Part shown: one piece after another, positions 7,621-13,339 of the stretch | How the letters are laid out: each line of letters starts with the position of its first letter | Position numbering within the stretch: position 1 is the first letter of the stretch | Source: DAMCAP01 sp964369265 | Lineage (GTDB): Bacteria > Bacillota > Clostridia > Oscillospirales > Ruminococcaceae | NCBI GenBank assembly: GCA_964369265.1 | Contig: CAYJEV010000049.1 | Coordinates: 1-13,339 of the forward strand | DNA: 13,339 bases | Direction of reading: 5' to 3' | The notes under the pieces: generated by a model | What the model was told of the DNA's origin: nothing | Database searches by the model: none | The model's input: only the letters and a program-made list of their open reading frames with translations | Translations under genes and position numbers: made by a program

Positions 7621-8343
7621 TTATATATGGATAGCTGTTTCAAGAGCTATTTCCATCATTGAAGTAAAGCTTTCTTGTCTGTCTTGAGCAGAGCATTTCT
7701 CGCCTGTCATAACATGATCAGAAACTGTTAGGATTGCGAAAGCTTTTTTCTTTGCATCAGCAGCAGTAATGTATAGGGCAGCTGTTTCCATCTCAACAGA
7801 AAGACATCCCATCTCAGCCCATTTAGCGTTAAACTTAGGGTCTTTATGATAGAAAACATCAGTTGAAAGAACACTTCCCACAACATACTTCTTGCCTAGC
7901 TTATCAGCATTAGCGATTGCTTCTTTCATAATTGAATATGAACCCACAGCAGAGAATGTGCCGCATAGATCAAACTGTTGAATGTAGTTTGTGTCATAAG
8001 ATGCGCCCATTGCCATGATAACATCGCCTAGCTTTAAATCATCAGCCATTGCGCCTGTTGTACCAACTCTGATGATGTTCTCAACATCATATAAGTGGTA
8101 TAGTTCCCAAGCGTGAACAGCCATTGTTGGTGCTCCAATACCATGCGCCATAACAGACACAGGCTTGCCTTTATAGTTTCCTGTGTATGCATACATGCAA
8201 CGAATTGAGTTAATTTGCTTAACATCAGTTAGATATGTTTCAGCAATGAATTTTGCTCTTAGTGGATCTCCTGGCATTAGGACAGTTTTTGCAAATTCGC
8301 CAGGCTGTGCTCCAATATGATGTGTTGGTGCTTTTAAAGACAT
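7621..8343 (-). CDS. deoD: Purine nucleoside phosphorylase, DeoD type
   Basis: Phosphorolysis of purine nucleosides to free purine and (deoxy)ribose-1-phosphate in the cytoplasm. DeoD-type (hexameric) enzymes accept adenosine and inosine and often 5'-modified nucleosides. Seen: H9 (contributed to the neighbouring active site in this family), the GDPLRAK phosphate loop (25-31, with R29), R48, IRVGTTG (91-97, with R92), E184-M185-E186 for ribose, and VSDH (207-210) whose Asp209 is the base-protonating residue of purine-specific members. R222 matches the catalytic Arg217 of E. coli DeoD. Length 240 is typical. ATG with AGGAGG at 8356-8351, seven bases upstream. It follows the isomerase by 17 bases, which suggests its sugar-1-phosphate product feeds that enzyme. 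Sequence alone does not tell adenosine from inosine or 5'-deoxyadenosine preference. Confidence 0.93.
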   Translation of the reverse strand: MSLKAPTHHIGAQPGEFAKTVLMPGDPLRAKFIAETYLTDVKQINSIRCMYAYTGNYKGKPVSVMAHGIGAPTMAVHAWELYHLYDVENIIRVGTTGAMADDLKLGDVIMAMGASYDTNYIQQFDLCGTFSAVGSYSIMKEAIANADKLGKKYVVGSVLSTDVFYHKDPKFNAKWAEMGCLSVEMETAALYITAADAKKKAFAILTVSDHVMTGEKCSAQDRQESFTSMMEIALETAIHI

Positions 8344-8360
8344 TATAGGTCCTCCTAAAT

Positions 8361-9416
8361 TTATTTTAGCTTTTGTAGGTTTGTTTTAAAGTCTGGAGTT
8401 ATTACACCAGCTTCTGTTATAATTCCAGCGATTAGTTCATTTGGAGTTACATCGAAGGAAGGATATGCAGCCTTTGTTCCAAGAGCTGCTATTCTTTGTC
8501 CGTTTAGGTGAGTAACCTCTGCTTCGCTTCTATATTCAACTCCAATATCCATTCCCTTTTCTAGGTTAAAGTCTATTGTGTGAGAGGAAGTTGCTGTGTA
8601 GAATGGAACGCCGTTTGCCTTTGCAGCAAGGGCATGCATGTAAGTGCCGACTTTGTTTAGTAAGTCGCCATTTGCAGCAATTCTATCAGAACCAACAACA
8701 ACTCTTTGTATCTTGCCAAGACGCATTAGATATCCAGACATACCATCAGTTATTAGTGTGTGTGGAATGCCAAACTTGCCAAGCTCATAAGCTGTTATTC
8801 TAGCTCCTTGAAGATATGGTCTTGTTTCGCTTGTGTAAACATGGATGTTTTTGCCTTGAAGATGAGCTGTTCTTATAACAGAAAGCGCTCTTCCTCCAAA
8901 GCCAGAGCCAGCTAAAGCTCCAGAGTGACAGTGAGTTAGTATGCAGTCGCCATCGTTAATAAGCGCAGCGCCATTCTCGCCAAGCATTCTCTCAAATCTT
9001 AGCTGTCTTTCAAGAATATCACAAACCTTCTCTTCAAACTCCTCATAATATGAATCGCCTGTGTAGTTGTTTGTGAAAGAAATTAGCTCGTCCACTGTTT
9101 TCATAAGATTAACTGCTGTTGGTCTAGTTTGCTTTAATAGCTCGCCCGCTCTAACAACATCATCTTTTTTGCCTTTTGAGTTTTTTAGCTCTAAAAGCAT
9201 TCCATAAGCTCCCGCTATGCCAATAGCGCCAGAACCTCTAATAGTCATGTCTTTTATAGCCTTAGCTAAAAGCTCAACAGTGTCTATTGTTATTATATCA
9301 TCATTTAGTGGTAACTTCAACTGGTCAACCAATCTTAGTTTTTCTCCTTGCATCCAAATTGGAAGCACTAGCTCATCATTTTTAAAGCTTTCAGTTAATT
9401 GCAAAAGTCTGCTCAA
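8361..9416 (-). CDS. MtnA-family aldose-1-phosphate isomerase (methylthioribose-1-P or related)
   Basis: Belongs to the eIF2B-like MtnA family, which converts 5-methylthioribose-1-phosphate, or 5-deoxyribose-1-phosphate in DrdI-type members, to the 1-phospho-ketose. The two catalytic residues are present: C163 in THCHSGAL (161-168) and D244 in VGSDRI (241-246). Phosphate-binding positions are kept: R60, R98, Q203, N254, K255. Several sugar-side motifs differ from classical MtnA: HCH for HCN, ITDG (222-225) for ITDN, IRGSGAIG (59-66) for IRGAPAIG, and TSSHTID (276-282) for the usual PSSTxD. Length 351 is normal. The start is TTG with AGGGGA at 9429-9424, seven bases upstream. It lies between aldolase and phosphorylase genes, with no methionine-salvage partners in the window. 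I infer an isomerase for ribose-1-P or 5-deoxyribose-1-P, so no symbol is assigned. Confidence 0.85.
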   Translation of the reverse strand: MSRLLQLTESFKNDELVLPIWMQGEKLRLVDQLKLPLNDDIITIDTVELLAKAIKDMTIRGSGAIGIAGAYGMLLELKNSKGKKDDVVRAGELLKQTRPTAVNLMKTVDELISFTNNYTGDSYYEEFEEKVCDILERQLRFERMLGENGAALINDGDCILTHCHSGALAGSGFGGRALSVIRTAHLQGKNIHVYTSETRPYLQGARITAYELGKFGIPHTLITDGMSGYLMRLGKIQRVVVGSDRIAANGDLLNKVGTYMHALAAKANGVPFYTATSSHTIDFNLEKGMDIGVEYRSEAEVTHLNGQRIAALGTKAAYPSFDVTPNELIAGIITEAGVITPDFKTNLQKLK

Positions 9417-9423
9417 AATTAGT

Positions 9424-9429
9424 TCCCCT
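9424..9429 (-). promoter_or_regulatory. Ribosome binding site for the TTG start of the isomerase
   Basis: AGGGGA on the minus strand, seven bases before TTG 9416. It supports the TTG as the true start, since no ATG is available nearby in frame. Confidence 0.6.
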
Positions 9430-9431
9430 TT

Positions 9432-10049
9432 TTATTTATGCTTTAAGTTTTTGTAATACTCAACATCCTTTGAGATTTGGCATTGATAATAAGCTTGCAT
9501 TGCTGTTTGCTCAAGGATATCTGTTACATTGTAGGCATGTGCAAGTGAAGTTCCGCCTACACACACCCCATGCTCTTTCATTAATACTGCAATGCTTTCA
9601 GGATTTTCTTTAAAGCCGTTGATTACATAATCAGCAAGCTCTTTTGTACCGGAAGGCGCAGCCTCAACAAACGGTACATAACCCACAATCTTCTTTGAAG
9701 TAACTGTTGTGTGTGGTAGTGGGATTTCATTGTTTGCAAATGCAATAGAGAAGTTTGGGTGAGCATGAACTACTGCGTTAATCTCTGGTCTTAGGTGCAT
9801 AACACCTAAATGGAAGTTAACTTCCTTGGATGGCTTGCCATTCCCCTCAACGACATTGCCATCTCCATCAACTATTATAACATCTTGTTCTGTCATAACT
9901 CTCATGTTAACAGCAGTCTTCTTGATTGCGAATAAGTCTGTACCCGCTATTCTACAGCTTACATTTCCGCCTGAACCCTGTACATAACCTCTCTCGTATA
10001 GCATATGACAATACATTGTCAATTCCTTCTTAATTTGACTAAAATCCAC
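9432..10049 (-). CDS. Class II (zinc) aldolase, FucA/AraD family
   Basis: Zinc-dependent aldolase of the L-fuculose-phosphate aldolase family. It would split a ketose-1-phosphate into dihydroxyacetone phosphate and an aldehyde. Seen: the phosphate-binding segment GSGGNVS (25-31), a second phosphate-side block KPSKEVNFH (72-80) with E76 as probable catalytic acid, zinc ligands H95 and H97 in HAHPN, and H160 in KEHGV. Length 205 is usual. The start is GTG with AGGAG at 10062-10058, eight bases upstream. First gene of the operon, 15 bases before the MtnA-like gene. That adjacency is the hallmark of DrdA or Ald2 partners in the 5-deoxyribose/methylthioribose DHAP shunt. It could also be the 5-methylthioribulose-1-P dehydratase (MtnB) relative, but the rest of the methionine salvage path is not here. 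Confidence 0.83.
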   Translation of the reverse strand: MDFSQIKKELTMYCHMLYERGYVQGSGGNVSCRIAGTDLFAIKKTAVNMRVMTEQDVIIVDGDGNVVEGNGKPSKEVNFHLGVMHLRPEINAVVHAHPNFSIAFANNEIPLPHTTVTSKKIVGYVPFVEAAPSGTKELADYVINGFKENPESIAVLMKEHGVCVGGTSLAHAYNVTDILEQTAMQAYYQCQISKDVEYYKNLKHK

Positions 10050-10057
10050 TTTTCTTT

Positions 10058-10062
10058 CTCCT
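10058..10062 (-). promoter_or_regulatory. Ribosome binding site for the GTG start of the aldolase
   Basis: AGGAG on the minus strand, eight bases before the GTG at 10049. Confidence 0.75.
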
Positions 10063-10097
10063 TTTTACATTTGTGCAGTCGTCCAACAACTTTTTTC

Positions 10098-10130
10098 ACA
10101 TACAAGCTTATCATCTAAGCTTTTATATGT
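10098..10130. promoter_or_regulatory. Palindromic operator candidate for the GntR protein
   Basis: A perfect 7-base inverted repeat, AAGCTTA (10104-10110) and TAAGCTT (10116-10122), with a 5-base spacer. The outer flanks also match, ACATA (10098-10102) against TATGT (10126-10130), with one arm two bases longer. The perfect core lies between the -35 and -10 of the candidate minus-strand promoter and overlaps the -10. That is where a repressor would block transcription of the nucleoside operon. The divergent GntR/UTRA gene is the obvious candidate to bind it. Binding is inferred. Confidence 0.68.
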
Positions 10131-10133
10131 CAA
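10105..10133 (-). promoter_or_regulatory. Promoter of the nucleoside catabolic operon
   Basis: On the minus strand a perfect TTGACA (10133-10128) is followed 17 bases later by TAAGCT (10110-10105), a weak -10. Transcription would start near 10098, leaving a leader of about 50 bases before the aldolase GTG. A strong -35 with a poor -10 overlapped by a palindrome suits a regulated promoter. Confidence 0.55.
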
Positions 10134-10176
10134 TCTTTTTTTTTATTTTTAGTAAAATCGTAAAATTAGAATTTAT

Positions 10177-10205
10177 TTGACAAACCAATTTATATATTAT
10201 AAACT
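10177..10205 (+). promoter_or_regulatory. Promoter of the gntR-amidohydrolase-glutaminase unit
   Basis: Perfect TTGACA at 10177-10182. The -10 is either TATAAA (10198-10203, short 15-base spacing) or TAAACT (10200-10205, 17-base spacing). A second TATAAT at 10231-10236 is only five bases from the ATG and is an unlikely -10. Confidence 0.5.
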
Positions 10206-10241
10206 GAATTATGAATAAGTTTGGGAGTGTTATAATAAAAA

Positions 10242-10958
10242 ATGAAGATTACTACTAAATCACGCACAGATAGTTGCAGAGAAATTATTCTTGAAATGAT
10301 AAGAAAAAAAGAGATAACAAACAAGCTTCCCTCTGAAACAGAGCTTGCTAATAGCTTAGGTGTTAGCCGAAATACAATTAGAGAAGCTATAAAACCGCTT
10401 ATCAATGAGGGCATTTTAACAGCAAAGCATGGTGTTGGTACTTTTGTTGTAAAAACAGACAACAGCTTAATTCATAACCTAACTAAGCTTGATAGCACAA
10501 CTAAAATAATTGAGGAACAAGGCTATAAAGCTGGCACAAAACATATAACATTTAAAAAATGCCAACCAACCGAAAAATTGCTTAGCTATTTTAATGATAC
10601 AAAAGAAATGTTCTATATAGAGAGAGTTAGAACAGCAGACGAGGAGAATGTTGTGTTTGTCGAGGACTACATTCCTTATTGCGAGGGAATGGATGAAAGC
10701 TTTTCAAGCAACCCTTCTGTGCCTTTGTTTAAGTTTTTTGAGCAGTTTGATAAGAAAGTCGCTTTTTCTGATTGCTCTATTTATTCGATTATCAGCCCAG
10801 AGCATATAATGAAGAAGCTTTCTCTTGAAGCTCCAGAAGCGCTCATTCTTTTAAAGCAGCTTCACTACTCAAAAGAAGGCGATCCTATATTTTATTCTGA
10901 TAGCTATTTTCTATCTAATAAAATTGAATTCGGACTGATTAGGAGATGTGTGGACTAA
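10242..10958 (+). CDS. GntR-family transcriptional regulator with UTRA domain (HutC-type)
   Basis: DNA-binding repressor or activator that responds to a small metabolite. An N-terminal winged helix (about 8-70) shows the GntR pattern: LPSETELANSLGVSRNTI (29-46) then the wing GVGTFVV (64-70). The C-terminal half (about 95-232) has the UTRA ligand fold, with YIERVRTADEE (about 125-135) and a late strand-rich region. UTRA regulators often sense sugar phosphates, amino acids or nucleoside-type ligands. Length 238 is typical. The ATG has only GGGAG at 10223-10227, an unusually distant 14 bases, and an in-frame GTG at 10227 meets a stop at once, so 10242 stands. It is divergent from the nucleoside operon, with a palindrome at that promoter. 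TAA abuts the next ATG, indicating coupling. Confidence 0.9.
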   Translation: MKITTKSRTDSCREIILEMIRKKEITNKLPSETELANSLGVSRNTIREAIKPLINEGILTAKHGVGTFVVKTDNSLIHNLTKLDSTTKIIEEQGYKAGTKHITFKKCQPTEKLLSYFNDTKEMFYIERVRTADEENVVFVEDYIPYCEGMDESFSSNPSVPLFKFFEQFDKKVAFSDCSIYSIISPEHIMKKLSLEAPEALILLKQLHYSKEGDPIFYSDSYFLSNKIEFGLIRRCVD

Positions 10959-12314
10959 ATGATTATTAAAGGCGCAACCCTTCTTTTAAAAGATAAATGC
11001 AACTATTATTTTGCAAAAAAAGATATACTAATAAACTCTAATATAATCGAGAGAATTGATGATAACATTGAGGGCGACTGCAAAATTATAATGGCTGACA
11101 ATATGCTGCTGCTTCCTGGAATGAAAAACAGCCATTATCATAGCTATACAAACCTGCTTCGTGGGACTAGTGTTGGGGATGAGCCTTTAGAGCTGTGGTC
11201 GCTCGATACTGTCGCTTTAGGCTCGGCTATGAACGAAGAGGATATGAGGCTAAGTTGCCAGCTTGGTATAATTGAAATGCTAAGATGCGGTGTAACCTCT
11301 CTTGTTGATCATATCCCCCATTCCTTTGCTGTTGATACAATTGCAGAATGCTATAAGTCAGCAAAAATTAGGGCAACTATCGCCCCTATGCTTCACAATT
11401 TATCCGATAATTACATATTAAAAGGTATTGCCGAGAATCTGCCTAGCGATTTCAAGGGCAAAAGAAGCTTCCCTTCCTCTATATCGCTTTACCAAAATTG
11501 GATAGAAAAGCATCATAATAGCAATGGCATCATAACACTTGCCATCGCTCCAAACTCGCCCCAAAGGGCAGACGATGAACTTTTAGCAGAAGCCTCAAAG
11601 CTCGCTAACAAATATGACCTTGATATTCACTGCCATTTGCTAGAAACAAAATGGCAAAGAGATAGTATAGATGGCGAAAGCCCTGTGTTTAAGTTATATA
11701 AGCATGGTCTGTTAAATAATCGCTCTTCTCTTGCGCATTCTATCTGGCTAACAGAACAAGAAAAAGAGCTAATCAAAAAGCAAGACGCAACCATTATTAA
11801 TAATCCCACAAGCAACCTATTTTTATCCAGCGGAACATTAGATTATGCTTCTGTTGTAGATAAAAACATTAGCCTTGCCTTTGGTTCAGATGGTGCAAGC
11901 TGCGGAACAAACCATAACATGCTTGAAATAGCTAGAATTGCTTTTCTTATTAGCAAACAAAAAGGCGAGGGTCTAACTGTAACAAAGGCTTTAGATAGTT
12001 TGTTTGGTGGAGAGATAAAAGAGGGCGAAAAGGCAGATGTTATTGTCTGCACGCCTCAAAATTCTCTGCTACTAAGCTCTTCAAATATGCCAGCCCAGCT
12101 ATTACTCTCCACCACTAGCTTAAACATTAGAGATGTGATTATTAACGGAGAAATGGTAATGGAAAACAAAGAGCTAATTCATATTGATGAACAGCTCATT
12201 TTTAATAAAATAGCATTAAACGCTGATAGTTTATCATCAAAAATTAAAACAGCGCTAAATAGCGTTACAGAGATGAAAGAAGTGTATAAAAAAGTCTATA
12301 ACAAAAGAAGTTAA
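10959..12314 (+). CDS. Zinc amidohydrolase, nucleoside/purine deaminase-like (TRZ/ATZ, COG0402 type)
   Basis: Metal-dependent hydrolase of the TIM-barrel amidohydrolase superfamily, in the group with methylthioadenosine/S-adenosylhomocysteine deaminases, guanine-type deaminases and triazine hydrolases. Metal ligands: H59 and H61 (HYH), H226 with E229 (HCHLLET), H260 (LAHSIW) and D311 (GSDGAS). The block that reads APHAPY in methylthioadenosine deaminases is APNSPQRADDELL (197-209), so the usual substrate-contacting His is Asn199 by eye alignment. The true substrate may therefore be another aminopurine, nucleoside or pterin. Length 451 is typical. The start follows the gntR stop with no gap, with AGGAG at 10941-10945. 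Context supports deamination of an imported nucleoside or of the base released by the phosphorylases, giving ammonia. Best called a deaminase-like hydrolase of unknown substrate. Confidence 0.8.
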   Translation: MIIKGATLLLKDKCNYYFAKKDILINSNIIERIDDNIEGDCKIIMADNMLLLPGMKNSHYHSYTNLLRGTSVGDEPLELWSLDTVALGSAMNEEDMRLSCQLGIIEMLRCGVTSLVDHIPHSFAVDTIAECYKSAKIRATIAPMLHNLSDNYILKGIAENLPSDFKGKRSFPSSISLYQNWIEKHHNSNGIITLAIAPNSPQRADDELLAEASKLANKYDLDIHCHLLETKWQRDSIDGESPVFKLYKHGLLNNRSSLAHSIWLTEQEKELIKKQDATIINNPTSNLFLSSGTLDYASVVDKNISLAFGSDGASCGTNHNMLEIARIAFLISKQKGEGLTVTKALDSLFGGEIKEGEKADVIVCTPQNSLLLSSSNMPAQLLLSTTSLNIRDVIINGEMVMENKELIHIDEQLIFNKIALNADSLSSKIKTALNSVTEMKEVYKKVYNKRS

Positions 12315-12342
12315 GGCTTATACACTAAAGAAAGGAATTACT

Positions 12343-13257
12343 ATGCAAGACAAAATACAAAACGCCTACGAATATGCGAAGGCGTGGTTAGGGCAAGGCA
12401 AGCCAGCAGACTACATCCCAGAGCTTTCAAACACAAATCCTCTTTATCTTTCGGTGTGTGCGACAGATTTAGAAGGCAACACATACACAGCTGGAGATTG
12501 TGAAGTAGACTTCACATTGCAAAGCATAGTTAAGGTTATATTACTAGCGACTGCGCTTGATGAGCTAGAGTTTGAGGAGCTTTTTTCTCGTGTTGGAATG
12601 GAGCCAACCGGCGATCCTTTCAACTCTATTCTAAGGCTTGAAACCACATTAAGAAAGCCGATGAATCCAATGATCAATGCTGGGGCTATTTCTGTGACAG
12701 CTTCTATACCTGGAGAGAATAAGCAACAAAGGCTGGATAAGATACTGGCTAAAGCTTCAAGGCTTCTATGTTGCGATAATGTTCTTATTGACGAAAAAGT
12801 ATATCTTTCCGAAAGCAGAACAGGCAATAAAAACAGAGCACTTGCTTATATGATGCATTCAAACAACATTTTCTCTGGGGATGTTGAGGAGCATTTAGAC
12901 ATTTACTTTAAGGCTTGTGCATTGATAGTAAACTGCAAGAGCCTTAGCAAGTTTGCTGCTATTATTGCAAACGATGGAATAGACCCATTAACAAAGCAAG
13001 TTGTAGTAAAGCCGTTTCACATTAGGGTTATACGTTCATTGATGATGACTTGCGGTTTATATGATGCCTCTGGCGAGTTTGCGCTTCGTGTTGGCATTCC
13101 TTCAAAGAGCGGTGTTGGCGGAGGGATACTTTCCTCTGTGCCTAAGAAAATGGGTATAGCTGTTTTCAGCCCTTCACTTGACCAAAAGGGAAATTCACTT
13201 TGCGGAATAAAAGCTCTTGAATATCTTTCCACAAACGAAAATTTATCAATATTTTAA
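12343..13257 (+). CDS. glsA: Glutaminase, GlsA type
   Basis: Hydrolyses L-glutamine to glutamate and ammonia in the cytoplasm, with a serine-beta-lactamase-like fold. Seen: the S-x-x-K catalytic pair S61/K64 (QSIVK), DPFNS (91-95), N112 in NPMINAGA (108-115), E157, N164, Y188, Y240, and the strongly conserved SKSGVGGGI region (254-262). Length 304 is normal. ATG with AAAGGA at 12331-12336, six bases upstream. It follows the amidohydrolase by 28 bases on the same strand, so it is probably in the gntR transcript. Its link to nucleoside breakdown is not obvious. It may feed glutamate/ammonia metabolism, support acid resistance as GlsA does in enteric bacteria, or be incidental. Family call is firm; the role here is open. 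Confidence 0.94.
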   Translation: MQDKIQNAYEYAKAWLGQGKPADYIPELSNTNPLYLSVCATDLEGNTYTAGDCEVDFTLQSIVKVILLATALDELEFEELFSRVGMEPTGDPFNSILRLETTLRKPMNPMINAGAISVTASIPGENKQQRLDKILAKASRLLCCDNVLIDEKVYLSESRTGNKNRALAYMMHSNNIFSGDVEEHLDIYFKACALIVNCKSLSKFAAIIANDGIDPLTKQVVVKPFHIRVIRSLMMTCGLYDASGEFALRVGIPSKSGVGGGILSSVPKKMGIAVFSPSLDQKGNSLCGIKALEYLSTNENLSIF

Positions 13258-13339
13258 ATTTCGCAGTAAACTTTTAGTGTTCCATCAGGTAGAGTAAAAG
13301 TTTTGCTAAATTTTTTTCAAAAAATTTCAGCATCAAAGG
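13258..13339. other. Short 3' tail without an identified gene
   Basis: No plus-strand gene is visible. On the minus strand one frame ends at 13254 and reads like a protein C-terminus (ending LPDGTLKVYCEI), but the same frame is broken by TGA 20 codons earlier, close to a T6/A7 tract. Another minus frame is open from the window edge to a TAA at 13276-13274. A weak AT-only palindrome (13308-13327, two-base spacer) is present; it is too tight a loop to call a terminator. No clear terminator for the glutaminase unit is seen. Confidence 0.3.

Noticed and set aside
8361..10049. Classical methionine salvage (MtnA plus MtnB dehydratase)
   Set aside because: No mtnK, mtnW, mtnX, mtnC or mtnD gene is near, and the neighbours are nucleoside importers and phosphorylases. 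The MtnB reading of the aldolase cannot be fully excluded but is less likely.
10201..10222. AAACT...AGTTT inverted repeat near the gntR start as a self-regulation site
   Set aside because: Only five-base arms, 12 bases apart, in AT-rich DNA, and unlike the strong palindrome at the divergent promoter.
1..13257. UGA recoding, suggested by no TGA stops in twelve genes
   Set aside because: All genes are full length under the standard code and every Trp is TGG. TAA preference is usual in AT-rich genomes.
13308..13327. AAATTTTTT/AAAAAATTT palindrome as a terminator for the glutaminase unit
   Set aside because: AT-only arms and a two-base spacer cannot form a stable RNA hairpin, and it is over 50 bases past the stop.

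Overview
The window is AT-rich DNA with strong AGGAG-type ribosome binding sites, several TTG/GTG starts, TAA stops at eleven of twelve genes (one TAG, no TGA), and a lipoprotein-type ABC binding protein. Together these suggest a low-GC Firmicute, probably of the Clostridia or Erysipelotrichia; this is inference, not a taxonomic assignment. All twelve genes are full length for their families. I see no RNA gene, insertion sequence or CRISPR array.

Layout. (1) 1-1866, plus strand: a RecQ helicase ending at a strong, probably bidirectional terminator (1870-1910). (2) 10049 down to 1968, minus strand: eight closely spaced genes that look like one operon. Read 5' to 3' they are a class II aldolase, an MtnA-like sugar-1-phosphate isomerase, a DeoD-type purine nucleoside phosphorylase, a BMP/PnrA-type nucleoside-binding lipoprotein, a two-domain nucleoside ABC ATPase, two nucleoside ABC permeases and a uridine phosphorylase. 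Two hairpins lie inside this operon, one after the binding protein and one before the uridine phosphorylase gene. (3) 10050-10241: a divergent control region with a candidate promoter in each direction and a striking palindrome between the -35 and -10 of the minus-strand promoter. (4) 10242-13257, plus strand: a GntR/UTRA repressor, a zinc amidohydrolase of the nucleoside/purine deaminase superfamily (stop and start codons abut), and a GlsA-type glutaminase. (5) 13258-13339: a short tail without an identifiable gene.

How the genes fit together. The ABC system would import nucleosides and the two phosphorylases would release the base and leave ribose-1-phosphate or a 5'-modified analogue. No phosphopentomutase (deoB) or deoxyribose-phosphate aldolase (deoC) is present to handle that sugar. 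The operon instead begins with an isomerase of the MtnA family and a class II aldolase, the pair used in the 5-deoxyribose salvage / DHAP shunt. The most interesting reading is a complete import-to-triose route. In it the nucleoside sugar stays phosphorylated at C1, is isomerised to the 1-phospho-ketose, and is cleaved to dihydroxyacetone phosphate plus a C2 aldehyde (glycolaldehyde from ribose, acetaldehyde from 5-deoxyribose, methylthioacetaldehyde from methylthioribose). The divergent amidohydrolase could deaminate the nucleoside or the released base, and the GntR protein probably controls the whole set. Which substrate is the physiological one cannot be read from sequence alone.
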